Part shown: positions 45,140 through 52,590 of the stretch, in pieces
Layout of the letters: the number at the start of each line of letters is the position of its first letter
How positions within the stretch are numbered: position 1 is the stretch's first letter
Assembly: GCA_016235345.1 (NCBI GenBank)
Contig: JACRLG010000022.1
Location: 1 to 64,000 of the forward strand
From: Deltaproteobacteria bacterium
GTDB lineage: Bacteria; Desulfobacterota; Desulfobacteria; Desulfobacterales; Desulfatibacillaceae
DNA: 64,000 nt
Direction: 5' to 3'
Position numbers and translations under genes: made by a program
The notes under the pieces: model-generated
Databases searched by the model: none
The model's input: only the letters and a program-made list of their open reading frames with translations
Told to the model about the DNA's origin: nothing

Positions 45140-46588
45140 TCATATATAATTACTTCCGTCATCATATAATAATTCTAAATTCATCAACGCCTTAAACGGA
45201 ATCTCATGATGATCAATTTGCCAATCATAAAGATACTTTTCATAAGCTTTATCAAGCCTCTGAATTATTTCCTTTTTTGAAGTTATATTTAATAACTTTT
45301 TTAATCTATTAAAATGGTGCCTATTTGTTGCTCTTATAAAAATCTCAAAAGGCTTTCTATCATAAAATTCTTTATACACCAGCGTTTTTGGAAACCAATA
45401 ATACCCAGTGCTATTATTCAATATCCATCTAAGGCATAAAATGAAATCTGCCTGCATTATGCTTTCAAAAGGCAATGGTTTTATATCAGCCCTATTATGA
45501 ATTAAATCAGCTGTTAACGAAATTCTATTCAGGTTCAATCGCTTATTTCTATTCTCTAAGCCCTCAATATAATTGTTAAATGAACTAAATGACTGCAATT
45601 TTCCACCATTTTTCATCAAGTAGTAATCTTCACTTAAAAATAAATCTAATAGTTCATATTTATTATAACGAATAAGCGTAGCCGCTAAATAGATAAATAG
45701 CTCCATATTGAAAAATTTATAATGATCAAACCATCTTTTATTATATCTTTGCATGTCTTGTGCCGGATAATTAAATTCTAACGCTTTTTCTAAAAATGCA
45801 TGAATAATGTTAAAGGACTCGCCAGCTACCTGAGAGTTAACAACTAACAATAAATACTCAACAAATTGGTCGCGATACGGCTTTAATCTTGCGATGCCAT
45901 CAACTATTTGCTCATCAATATCTTCACTTTCACCCTGAAATCTGATGTCTTCCATCCCTTCCAAAACCCGATCAAGGAAAATATTTCCAAGTATGCCTGC
46001 ACTTGGCTTGCCTGCTAACATCGCCTCCTTGAAAGCTGCAAAAGCATGTTGGCTGGTTCCGGCCCTTGGGGATTCCTCCAATAAATAAGCCGGGGGCTTA
46101 CCGCGTTTGGGCTTTGTTAGCAATGGCCTTTCATATATATTTCTTATAAGTTTTTCATATTCAGCATAGTAATTTTCTGTTTTGGCTAAGTTAATGTACA
46201 TTCGTGTTCCTAAAAAGGTCGGCAACCATGGATTTCCATCTTCTTTAAACTCTACAACAACAGGTATAAATTTTTCCTGTTTCACCTTGGAATATACTTC
46301 TATCGAAATAATTTGTGATTCTGTCCCTACTCCTCCTTCTCTTGCATCAGCTTTTTCCGCATATTTTTGGTCAGAAATGATGATTACTTTTGATATCAGA
46401 GGGTCAGTCACCATCTGTTCCATAAATGCATATTTGTCATGCCCTTCCCTCAATTCCCACTTATCAAGCACTACATTGACACCGTCGCTCATAAGGTTTT
46501 CCGAGAGCTTAATTATGAAATCTTCATGTTGAGGCGAGCTCCAGCTATATGAAATGAATACTCTAGGGGTTTCTAAAGTCGTGGGCAT
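45140..46588 (-). CDS. SEFIR/TIR-domain protein, AT-rich and probably acquired
   Basis: 482 residues. The N-terminal 150 residues carry a SEFIR/TIR-type fold: RVFISYSWSSPQHEDFI, VVLDKWELREGHDKYAFME, VIIISDQKYAEKA, and SQIISIEVYSKVKQEKFIPVVVEF. The remaining 330 residues are helical with no family I recognise. Such proteins often act in NAD-cleaving or signalling antiviral defence, but I see no proof of catalysis. The gene is far richer in A/T than its neighbours. A good promoter (46617-46645) and a single isolated position suggest a self-contained unit. Confidence 0.8.
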   Translation of the reverse strand: MPTTLETPRVFISYSWSSPQHEDFIIKLSENLMSDGVNVVLDKWELREGHDKYAFMEQMVTDPLISKVIIISDQKYAEKADAREGGVGTESQIISIEVYSKVKQEKFIPVVVEFKEDGNPWLPTFLGTRMYINLAKTENYYAEYEKLIRNIYERPLLTKPKRGKPPAYLLEESPRAGTSQHAFAAFKEAMLAGKPSAGILGNIFLDRVLEGMEDIRFQGESEDIDEQIVDGIARLKPYRDQFVEYLLLVVNSQVAGESFNIIHAFLEKALEFNYPAQDMQRYNKRWFDHYKFFNMELFIYLAATLIRYNKYELLDLFLSEDYYLMKNGGKLQSFSSFNNYIEGLENRNKRLNLNRISLTADLIHNRADIKPLPFESIMQADFILCLRWILNNSTGYYWFPKTLVYKEFYDRKPFEIFIRATNRHHFNRLKKLLNITSKKEIIQRLDKAYEKYLYDWQIDHHEIPFKALMNLELLYDDGSNYI

Positions 46589-46616
46589 AGTGCATTATCT
46601 CCTTTCCTTCCAGTCT

Positions 46617-46645
46617 ATATTATGATTCATGTATTACATTGTCAA
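46617..46645 (-). promoter_or_regulatory. Promoter of the SEFIR gene
   Basis: Minus strand: -35 TTGACA (46640-46645), 17-nt spacer, -10 TAATAT (46617-46622), followed by AAGGAG before the ATG. The gene therefore does not depend on read-through from the S24 repressor gene upstream. Confidence 0.72.
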
Positions 46646-46699
46646 GCGCGGCATATCCCATCTACACTTTTTAGAGAAAACTTGCCCAACAAGAGCATG

Positions 46700-47383
46700 T
46701 TATAATTCTTTTCCAACCCACACCACCCTTCCTATGATGACCACCGAGGCGAGGTCGGTTATGGTGTAGTCGCGGTGGCCTTCGGCAATGTTGTCCGAGC
46801 GCACCAGAAGGCTTCCGGGCTCAAGGAAGAGGCGTTTCACCTTCAAAAGCGCCTCCCCTCCCACCACGTCGTCCATGAAGGCGTAAATTTTCCCCGAAAG
46901 CACGTCGGTCAACCGGTTCTTGGAGGTGTCCACCAGGACCAGGTCGCGGTTTCCTATGGTGGGGCTCATGGAGTCGCCCTCCACCTCAAGGGCCACCAGC
47001 CGGTTCACCGGGGCAATTTTGGAGAGCCAGTCCCGCCGGAAAGCCACCTGGAAATCCACCTCCCCCGCGTCGGAAAAGGCCCAGGAGCCGCCCCCGCCCG
47101 AAAGCCTGGCCCTGTGCTTGGGAATCTGCGCAAACTCGCCCTCCCGGTCATCCTCCCTCATCCGGCCCTCGCCGGTTACGAGCCAGTGGAAATTGACCCC
47201 CCGGTCCACGGCCAGCCTGTAGAGGCGCTCCCACGGGAGCGAATCCCGGCTTTTCCAGTTGGCGAAGGTCTGGGGCTTGACGTCCAGCGCAAGGGCCGTC
47301 TGGCGGTCGGATTTCGTGTTCAGAATCACGGCCACGCGATCCAGGATGCTTTCCGCATTCAAAATGAAGTTCTCGCCCGGCAT
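46700..47383 (-). CDS. S24-family (LexA/CI-like) repressor with N-terminal helix-turn-helix
   Basis: 227 residues from the ATG at 47383 (CAGGAGG upstream). The N-terminal part resembles the phage CI helix-turn-helix (ILNTKSDRQTALALDVKPQTFANWKSRDSLP). The C-terminal S24 peptidase domain has VEGDSMSPTIGNRDLVLVD with the catalytic Ser and LLKVKRLFL with the candidate Lys, so self-cleavage is possible. It has no recognisable cleavage-region match to LexA. Normal GC content and absence of phage genes point to a resident regulator. Confidence 0.87.
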   Translation of the reverse strand: MPGENFILNAESILDRVAVILNTKSDRQTALALDVKPQTFANWKSRDSLPWERLYRLAVDRGVNFHWLVTGEGRMREDDREGEFAQIPKHRARLSGGGGSWAFSDAGEVDFQVAFRRDWLSKIAPVNRLVALEVEGDSMSPTIGNRDLVLVDTSKNRLTDVLSGKIYAFMDDVVGGEALLKVKRLFLEPGSLLVRSDNIAEGHRDYTITDLASVVIIGRVVWVGKEL

Positions 47384-47544
47384 GGTGTCCTCCTGACAAA
47401 AAAGCAAACAGAAGCAGAGGTGTCTTGCTTTCAAAAAATTGGAACTTCCGGCCTGACCCGCTTCAAAAGCCTGATTATTCTCCAATTTTTCGTCCAGATA
47501 CGATATTTGTGAGATAAAATCAATAAAAATTCACTCAAATTGGG

Positions 47545-47563
47545 ATATTTTTGTCAAAAATAT
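47545..47563. promoter_or_regulatory. Perfect inverted repeat in the divergent S24/acetoacetyl-CoA synthetase region
   Basis: ATATTTTTG, central T, CAAAAATAT. Lies about 160 bp upstream of the S24 start in an AT-rich stretch (47480-47570); a candidate operator. The remainder of 47384-47761 shows no gene. Confidence 0.45.
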
Positions 47564-47761
47564 GAATTTTAGGCTTCCTGCCCATTTTTCGTGAAATTTC
47601 AGCCAATTGCCCCAAAACGGCCTCCTGCGACGGATTTTCCCCTTTGCCTGCGCCCTCCCGCAGTCCCCTTCTTTTGATGGAAAAGAGGCCCTGCCGCCGT
47701 TTTTTTTCCTGAATGTTTATGCTATAAGGCAGGCTCTCATCAAATCCGAAAAACCTAAAAC

Positions 47762-49756
47762 ATGGCGAAACCAGCGCCGCAAAAGGAAAAAGGGGCCTTT
47801 CACGTGGGAAAACTTCTCTGGCAGCCAGATGAGCTTCGCATAAAAAATTCACGCATGTTCCGCCTGATGGAAAGAATAAACCGGGACTTTGACAAAAATA
47901 TTACAGATTACCACGGCCTTCACCGGTTCAGCGTGGAGAACACGAAGGATTTCTGGGCGATTGTCTGGGACGAGCTTGGGGTGATCGCGTCAAAGCCCTA
48001 TGCCAAAGTGGTGGACGACCCGAAAAAAATGCCCGGAGCCCAGTGGTTTTCAGGGGCCGAGCTCAATTTCGCGGAAAACCTCCTTCGATTCAGGGACGAC
48101 AGGCCCGCCCTGGTTTTTCTGGGCGAGGACGGCCAGCGCTTAAGCCTCACCCACAACGAGCTTTACGACACCGTGGCGAGGCTCGCCAAAAGCCTGAAGG
48201 CGCTGGGCGTCGGCCCCGGCGACCGGGTAGCCGGGTTCGTTCCCAACCGGCCCGAAACCGTGTGCGCCATGCTTGCGGCCACGAGCCTTGGTGCGGCCTG
48301 GTCGTCTTGCAGCCCGGACTTCGGCCCCAAGGGGGTCCTGGACCGCTTCGGACAGATAAGGCCCAAGGTGCTTTTCGCGGGTGACGGCTACTTTTTCAAG
48401 GGCAGGCGCTTCGATTCTCTGGAAAGGGTGCGCGAGGTGGCCCAAAGCCTTCCCACCCTGGAAAAAATCGTGGTTTTCGCCACCTCCGATGCCGCGCCTG
48501 ATCTCTCCTCGGTGCCCCGCGCCGTTGCCTGGGACGATTTCCTTGCAGGCGGCCCGATCCCCGAAATGACCTTCGCCCAGACGCCCTTCATGCATCCCCT
48601 CTACATAATGTATTCCTCCGGCACCACCGGTTTGCCCAAGTGCATGGTCCAGGGCGCGGGCGGAATCCTGCTCCACCACGGCAAGGAGCACGCCTTCCAC
48701 ACGGACATCGGCCCGGACGACGTGGTCTTCTACTTCACCACCTGCGGATGGATGATGTGGAACTGGCTGGTTTCCGTGCTGGCTACGGGGGCCACGGTTG
48801 TGCTTTTCGACGGCAACCCCTTTCACCCGGACCCAGGGGTCCTGTGGCGCATGGCGGAAAGCGAGAAGGTCACGGTCTTCGGCACCAGCGCGGGTTACCT
48901 CACGGCCCTGGCCGCCACCGGCTATGTCCCGAAAAAGGCCTGCGACCTCTCGTCCATCAAGACCCTGCTCTCCACGGGCTCGCCCCTGTCCGACGAGATG
49001 TTCGACTGGGTTTACGAAAACGTTAAGGCCGATCTCCAGCTTGCGTCCATTTCGGGAGGAACGGATTTAAACGGCTGCTTCGCCCTGGGATGCCCCATAA
49101 AGCCCGTTTACGCGGGCGAACTGCAATGCCTTGGGCTTGGCATGGACGTGGAAGCCTGGGACGAAAACGGCAAACCCGTTATCGGAACCCAGGGCGAGCT
49201 TGTGTGCAAGACAGCCTTTCCCTCCATGCCCCTTTATTTCTGGAACGACCCGGACGGCCAGAAATACAACGCCGCCTATTTCGACGTTTATCCCGGAGTG
49301 TGGCGGCACGGGGATTTCGTAACGGTAACAGTTAACGGCGGGGTGGTGATGTACGGAAGGAGCGACGCCACCTTGAATCCGGGCGGGGTGCGCATAGGCA
49401 CGGCGGAAATCTACCGGGTGGTTGACGGCTTTTCCGAGGTGGCCGACTCGGTGGTGGTGGGCCAGGACCACCAAAACGACGTCCGGGTGATCCTGTTCGT
49501 GAAAATGGCCGAGGGCCTTACCCTCACCGACGACCTGAAAAAAAGGTTAGCGGCGGCCATAAGGACCAACGCCTCCCCACGGCACGTGCCCGCGAAGATC
49601 ATAGAGGTTCCCGACGTGCCCTATACCTTGAACATGAAAAAGGTGGAGCTTGCGGTAAAAAATATCATCGAGAACAAGCCGGTGAAGAACCGCGACGCTC
49701 TGGCCAACCCGGACGCTCTCGAGTTTTACAAAAATCTTCCGGAGTTGGCCGACTGA
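47762..49756 (+). CDS. Acetoacetyl-CoA synthetase
   Basis: Activates acetoacetate to its CoA ester with ATP (ANL adenylating superfamily). 664 residues, the usual AACS length. Adenylation motif YSSGTTGLPKCMVQGAGG (near residue 280), GGTDLNGCFALGCP, YGRSDATLNPGGVRIGTAEIYR and the late Lys region YTLNMKKVELAVKN are present. The N-terminal part (FWAIVWDELGVIASKPY) matches the AACS/ACS leader domain. It links ketone-body or branched-chain breakdown to central metabolism. Confidence 0.93.
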   Translation: MAKPAPQKEKGAFHVGKLLWQPDELRIKNSRMFRLMERINRDFDKNITDYHGLHRFSVENTKDFWAIVWDELGVIASKPYAKVVDDPKKMPGAQWFSGAELNFAENLLRFRDDRPALVFLGEDGQRLSLTHNELYDTVARLAKSLKALGVGPGDRVAGFVPNRPETVCAMLAATSLGAAWSSCSPDFGPKGVLDRFGQIRPKVLFAGDGYFFKGRRFDSLERVREVAQSLPTLEKIVVFATSDAAPDLSSVPRAVAWDDFLAGGPIPEMTFAQTPFMHPLYIMYSSGTTGLPKCMVQGAGGILLHHGKEHAFHTDIGPDDVVFYFTTCGWMMWNWLVSVLATGATVVLFDGNPFHPDPGVLWRMAESEKVTVFGTSAGYLTALAATGYVPKKACDLSSIKTLLSTGSPLSDEMFDWVYENVKADLQLASISGGTDLNGCFALGCPIKPVYAGELQCLGLGMDVEAWDENGKPVIGTQGELVCKTAFPSMPLYFWNDPDGQKYNAAYFDVYPGVWRHGDFVTVTVNGGVVMYGRSDATLNPGGVRIGTAEIYRVVDGFSEVADSVVVGQDHQNDVRVILFVKMAEGLTLTDDLKKRLAAAIRTNASPRHVPAKIIEVPDVPYTLNMKKVELAVKNIIENKPVKNRDALANPDALEFYKNLPELAD

Positions 49757-49842
49757 CAGGCCGTCCACAAGCAAATAGGGCGGAATACCGCCTTGAGCCC
49801 TTACTACGGGGAGCATGGTTTCTATTTTAGAGGGGGTAAGCC

Positions 49843-49924
49843 TCCGTCACCCCGGCGTAGGCCGGGGTCCAGAAGTACATTGCGCAAGCAAAAAACTGGA
49901 TTCCGGCTTTCGCCGGAATGACGG
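49843..49924. repeat. REP-like palindrome (CCGGCGTAGGCCGG / CCGGCTTTCGCCGG)
   Basis: CCGTCACCCCGGCG ... GGGGTCCAG, short spacer, CTGGATTCCGGC ... GGAATGACGG. This inverted pair is a widespread intergenic repeat type in environmental bacteria. Lies between the synthetase and CoA-transferase-family genes. Confidence 0.75.
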
Positions 49925-50001
49925 AATCGGGCAACTAACCCCCACAAAAAAATGGAACTAAATAAAGCTCCTGTTAATATCACCACAAAGGAGTCAATCA
50001 A

Positions 50002-51153
50002 ATGGAAAACAACGGCGCGCTGAAGGGCATAAAGGTTGTGGACCTGACCCGGCTTCTGCCCGGCCCCTACTGCTCCATGATCCTGGCCGACCACGGGGCG
50101 AGGGTCATAGCCATAGAGGACAAGCGCTTCATGGCCGACGGCCTTTACCTCGACACCGTGAACCGCAACAAGGAGCACATCAGCCTTGATCTCAAAACCT
50201 CCGAGGGCAAGGAAATCTTCTATAAGCTCGCCAAGCACGCGGATGTGGTGATGGAGGGCTTCCGGCCCGGAGTGGTGGAAAAGCTGGGGGTGGACTACGC
50301 AACCATATCCAAATTGAACCCACGGGCGGTCTACTGCTCCATCACGGGCTACGGCCAGACAGGGCCAATGCGGGACGTTGCCGGCCACGACGTGAACTAC
50401 CTCTCCTACGCGGGCGTCCTGAACCTCATCGGCGCTGCGGACAGGCCGCCCTCCATTCCGGGGGTGCAGCTTGCAGACATCGCGGGCGGCGGCATGTACG
50501 GGGCCATAGGCATCCTCATGGCCCTTCTGGCCCGCGAGCGCACCGGGCGCGGCCAGTACGTGGACATCTCCATGACCGACGGCATGGTGAGCCTTCTGCC
50601 GGTCTCCCTCATGTTTTACCAGCTTTTCAAGCAGATACCCCAGCGCTCGGAGACCATGCTCTCCCACCGCTACGCCTGCTACTCAACCTATGAAACCAAG
50701 GACGGCAGGCATCTTTCGATAGGGGCGGTGGAAAACCGTTTCTGGCGCAGGCTCTGCGAGCTTCTGGACGCGCCTGCCGATTACGTGATGCTCCAGTACG
50801 ACGAGGCCAGACGCCTCGAAATCCACGATTTTCTCATCAATAAGTTCAAGACCAAGACCCTTGCCGAGTGGGAGGCCCTGCTGGCCAGGGAGGACGTGTG
50901 CATGGGGCCGGTCCTGAACCTTGCCGACGTTCTGAACGACCCCCTTTTCATTGAGCGGGAAATGTCGGTCACGGTGAAGGGCAAGGACGGCAAGCCCATA
51001 CAGGCCATAGGAACCCCGGTCAAGCTCTCCGACACAAAAGGCGGCGTGCGCACGCCGCCCGTGAAGTTCGGAGAAAGCACCGATTCGGTGCTGGCGGGCC
51101 TGGGCTATTCCGGCGCGGAAATCAAGGCCCTAAGGGAAAAGGGCGTGGTATAG
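50002..51153 (+). CDS. CaiB/BaiF family protein, alpha-methylacyl-CoA racemase-like
   Basis: 383 residues of the type III CoA-transferase fold. Features: GIKVVDLTRLLPGPYCSMILADHGARVI at the start, VVMEGFRPGVVEKLGVDY, and AVYCSITGYGQTGPMRDVAGHDVNYLSYAG. The His-Asp in GHDVNYL is the catalytic pair of alpha-methylacyl-CoA racemases, which invert 2-methylacyl-CoA in branched-chain breakdown. It follows acetoacetyl-CoA synthetase by 245 bp on the same strand, consistent with a role in acyl-CoA metabolism. A transferase role is possible but less likely. Confidence 0.85.
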   Translation: MENNGALKGIKVVDLTRLLPGPYCSMILADHGARVIAIEDKRFMADGLYLDTVNRNKEHISLDLKTSEGKEIFYKLAKHADVVMEGFRPGVVEKLGVDYATISKLNPRAVYCSITGYGQTGPMRDVAGHDVNYLSYAGVLNLIGAADRPPSIPGVQLADIAGGGMYGAIGILMALLARERTGRGQYVDISMTDGMVSLLPVSLMFYQLFKQIPQRSETMLSHRYACYSTYETKDGRHLSIGAVENRFWRRLCELLDAPADYVMLQYDEARRLEIHDFLINKFKTKTLAEWEALLAREDVCMGPVLNLADVLNDPLFIEREMSVTVKGKDGKPIQAIGTPVKLSDTKGGVRTPPVKFGESTDSVLAGLGYSGAEIKALREKGVV

Positions 51154-51215
51154 CAGCCCCAGGTTTCATACCAAGTTGCGAACAAAGCGATAACAAAGAA
51201 CAGAATATCCATATC

Positions 51216-51248
51216 CCCGTAGGGGCGACCGCCGGTCGCCCCTACGGG
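51216..51248. repeat. REP-like palindrome
   Basis: CCCGTAGGGGCGACC, GCC, GGTCGCCCCTACGGG: 15-bp perfect arms with a 3-base loop. Common mobile intergenic palindrome type. It occurs once here, downstream of the racemase-like gene. Confidence 0.8.
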
Positions 51249-51367
51249 TTCGATTTCTTCATCTGATATATTGCCTGAATGCAAATTGGTTTTTGCCGAC
51301 CTGCTCCGGGCCGCTTTTGCCGGAGCCGGTCGGATGCTCTCCCTTCCCCAAAAAAGCCCGACCGGTC

Positions 51368-52420
51368 ATGGCGGGCTCAAAGCCAGGCATGGAAAAACCC
51401 CCATCCCCAGAAAAACCGGAATCCGGGCCTCAAATTCCAGATGGGGCGGCCTCCGGCAAAAAGGCCGGGAAGCGCCGGTTCCGCATCGCGCTGGCCCTGC
51501 TGTGCTCGCTTTTGGTCCTGGAGGGGGCGGCCCGTCTTTTCTTTCCGGCCCAGGTCTTCCGGAAGGCGCAGTTCAAGGCTTACGGCGGCGTTTACCGCAT
51601 GTCGGAAAACCCGCTTCTGGTGTACGTTCCCACGCCTTATGCGGACGGGAACAATTCCTACGGACATCGCGGGCCGGAACACGCCTTTTTAAAAACCGGG
51701 AAAAAGAGGCTGGTTTTTTTGGGAAGCGGCGTGACCGAGGGCGCGGGGCTGCCCATTACGGCGCGCTTCTCGGAGCTTCTGGGCTCGCGCCTCAGCGACC
51801 GGTACGATTTCATCAATCTGGGGGTCGCGGGCTACAGCCTTTCCCAGCAGGCGGAATACCTGAAAACCCTGGGCGTCCGTTTTTCGCCGGACACGGTGAT
51901 CTGGCTGGTGGGCCCCTCCGATCTCTCCCCGAAAAAAAGCATGTCTGCCGAATACGTGGAAAAAAGCCCGCACGGGGCCTTCTACCGGTCATATTACGGG
52001 GCGCAAACCGGGCGCTTCCTTTATCGGAGCGCCATTTTCAGGCTTCTGTCCTGGTTTTTTTCGGGAAGGGCCGACGGATTCAACCCTTCCGCAGAGGCCG
52101 ACATGGCCGAGCCGGAATTTTTTTCCAGGCAGGTTAAGGATATCAAAAACCTTGCGGCCAGCCTTGATTTCAAGCCGGTCTTCATCCTGCTCCCCTCGCC
52201 CCTCACCGGCGAAGACCCGAACATTGACCTCTTGAGGCTTGTACTTTCGCGGGAGCAAATCCCCTTTCTCGATCTTTACTCCCTCGTAAAGGCCAGCCTG
52301 CGCAAGGGAGAGTTGGCCGCCTTTCTGCAGGCCGAAAATCCGAATCTCTATAACGCCACGGGCCATGAATATCTCGCCAAAGCCATCATGAGCCTTGCCG
52401 GTGAAATTTCCCCGCCCTGA
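51368..52420 (+). CDS. Membrane-anchored SGNH-hydrolase-like protein with degenerate active site
   Basis: About 350 residues if started at the ATG 51368; the true start is uncertain because no clear ribosome-binding site is seen and the frame is open upstream to 51293. A Pro-rich N-terminus leads to a single membrane helix (FRIALALLCSLLVLEGAA). The SGNH fold is suggested by RLVFLGSGVTEGAG, FINLGVAGYSLSQQAEYLKTL, DTVIWLVGPSD and NATGHEYLAKAI. In block I the usual GDS is GSG, so the nucleophile position is Gly. It may act as a non-catalytic binding protein. Confidence 0.72.
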   Translation: MAGSKPGMEKPPSPEKPESGPQIPDGAASGKKAGKRRFRIALALLCSLLVLEGAARLFFPAQVFRKAQFKAYGGVYRMSENPLLVYVPTPYADGNNSYGHRGPEHAFLKTGKKRLVFLGSGVTEGAGLPITARFSELLGSRLSDRYDFINLGVAGYSLSQQAEYLKTLGVRFSPDTVIWLVGPSDLSPKKSMSAEYVEKSPHGAFYRSYYGAQTGRFLYRSAIFRLLSWFFSGRADGFNPSAEADMAEPEFFSRQVKDIKNLAASLDFKPVFILLPSPLTGEDPNIDLLRLVLSREQIPFLDLYSLVKASLRKGELAAFLQAENPNLYNATGHEYLAKAIMSLAGEISPP

Positions 52421-52441
52421 TTTCGTTCCGGGCCGACACTA

Positions 52442-52497
52442 AAACAATCGGGGCGGACAGGAGCCAAAAGGCCGCCGGTCCGCCCCGCTTGTTGTTT
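52442..52497. terminator. Hairpin between the SGNH-like gene and the giant protein gene
   Basis: AACAATCGGGGCGGAC and GTCCGCCCCGCTTGTT pair, with an A-run on one side and TTGTTT on the other. It could end both convergent transcripts. Confidence 0.65.
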
Positions 52498-52533
52498 AAG
52501 GTGCCTATGCCCTCTGAAAAAAGGCTGAACGCA

Positions 52534-52590
52534 ACGCCGGATAAAAACGATGAAGTACGACACCGCAATTCGCGTTTTTAGACAGGCGTT
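52534..52590. repeat. Dispersed hairpin element, copy 8, internally deleted
   Basis: AACGCCGGATAAAAACG and CGTTTTTAGACAGGCGTT are the outer arms; only about 20 bp remain between them (GATGAAGTACGACACCGCAA). It ends at the stop codon of the giant protein gene. Confidence 0.75.

Noticed and set aside
45140-46699. Toxin-antitoxin or two-gene Thoeris-type system around the SEFIR gene
   Set aside because: No small partner gene or NAD-derivative sensor gene adjoins it; the flanking genes are AhbC and the S24 repressor.
46700-47383. Prophage remnant inferred from the CI-like repressor
   Set aside because: No integrase, structural or lysis gene is nearby, and base composition is that of the chromosome.
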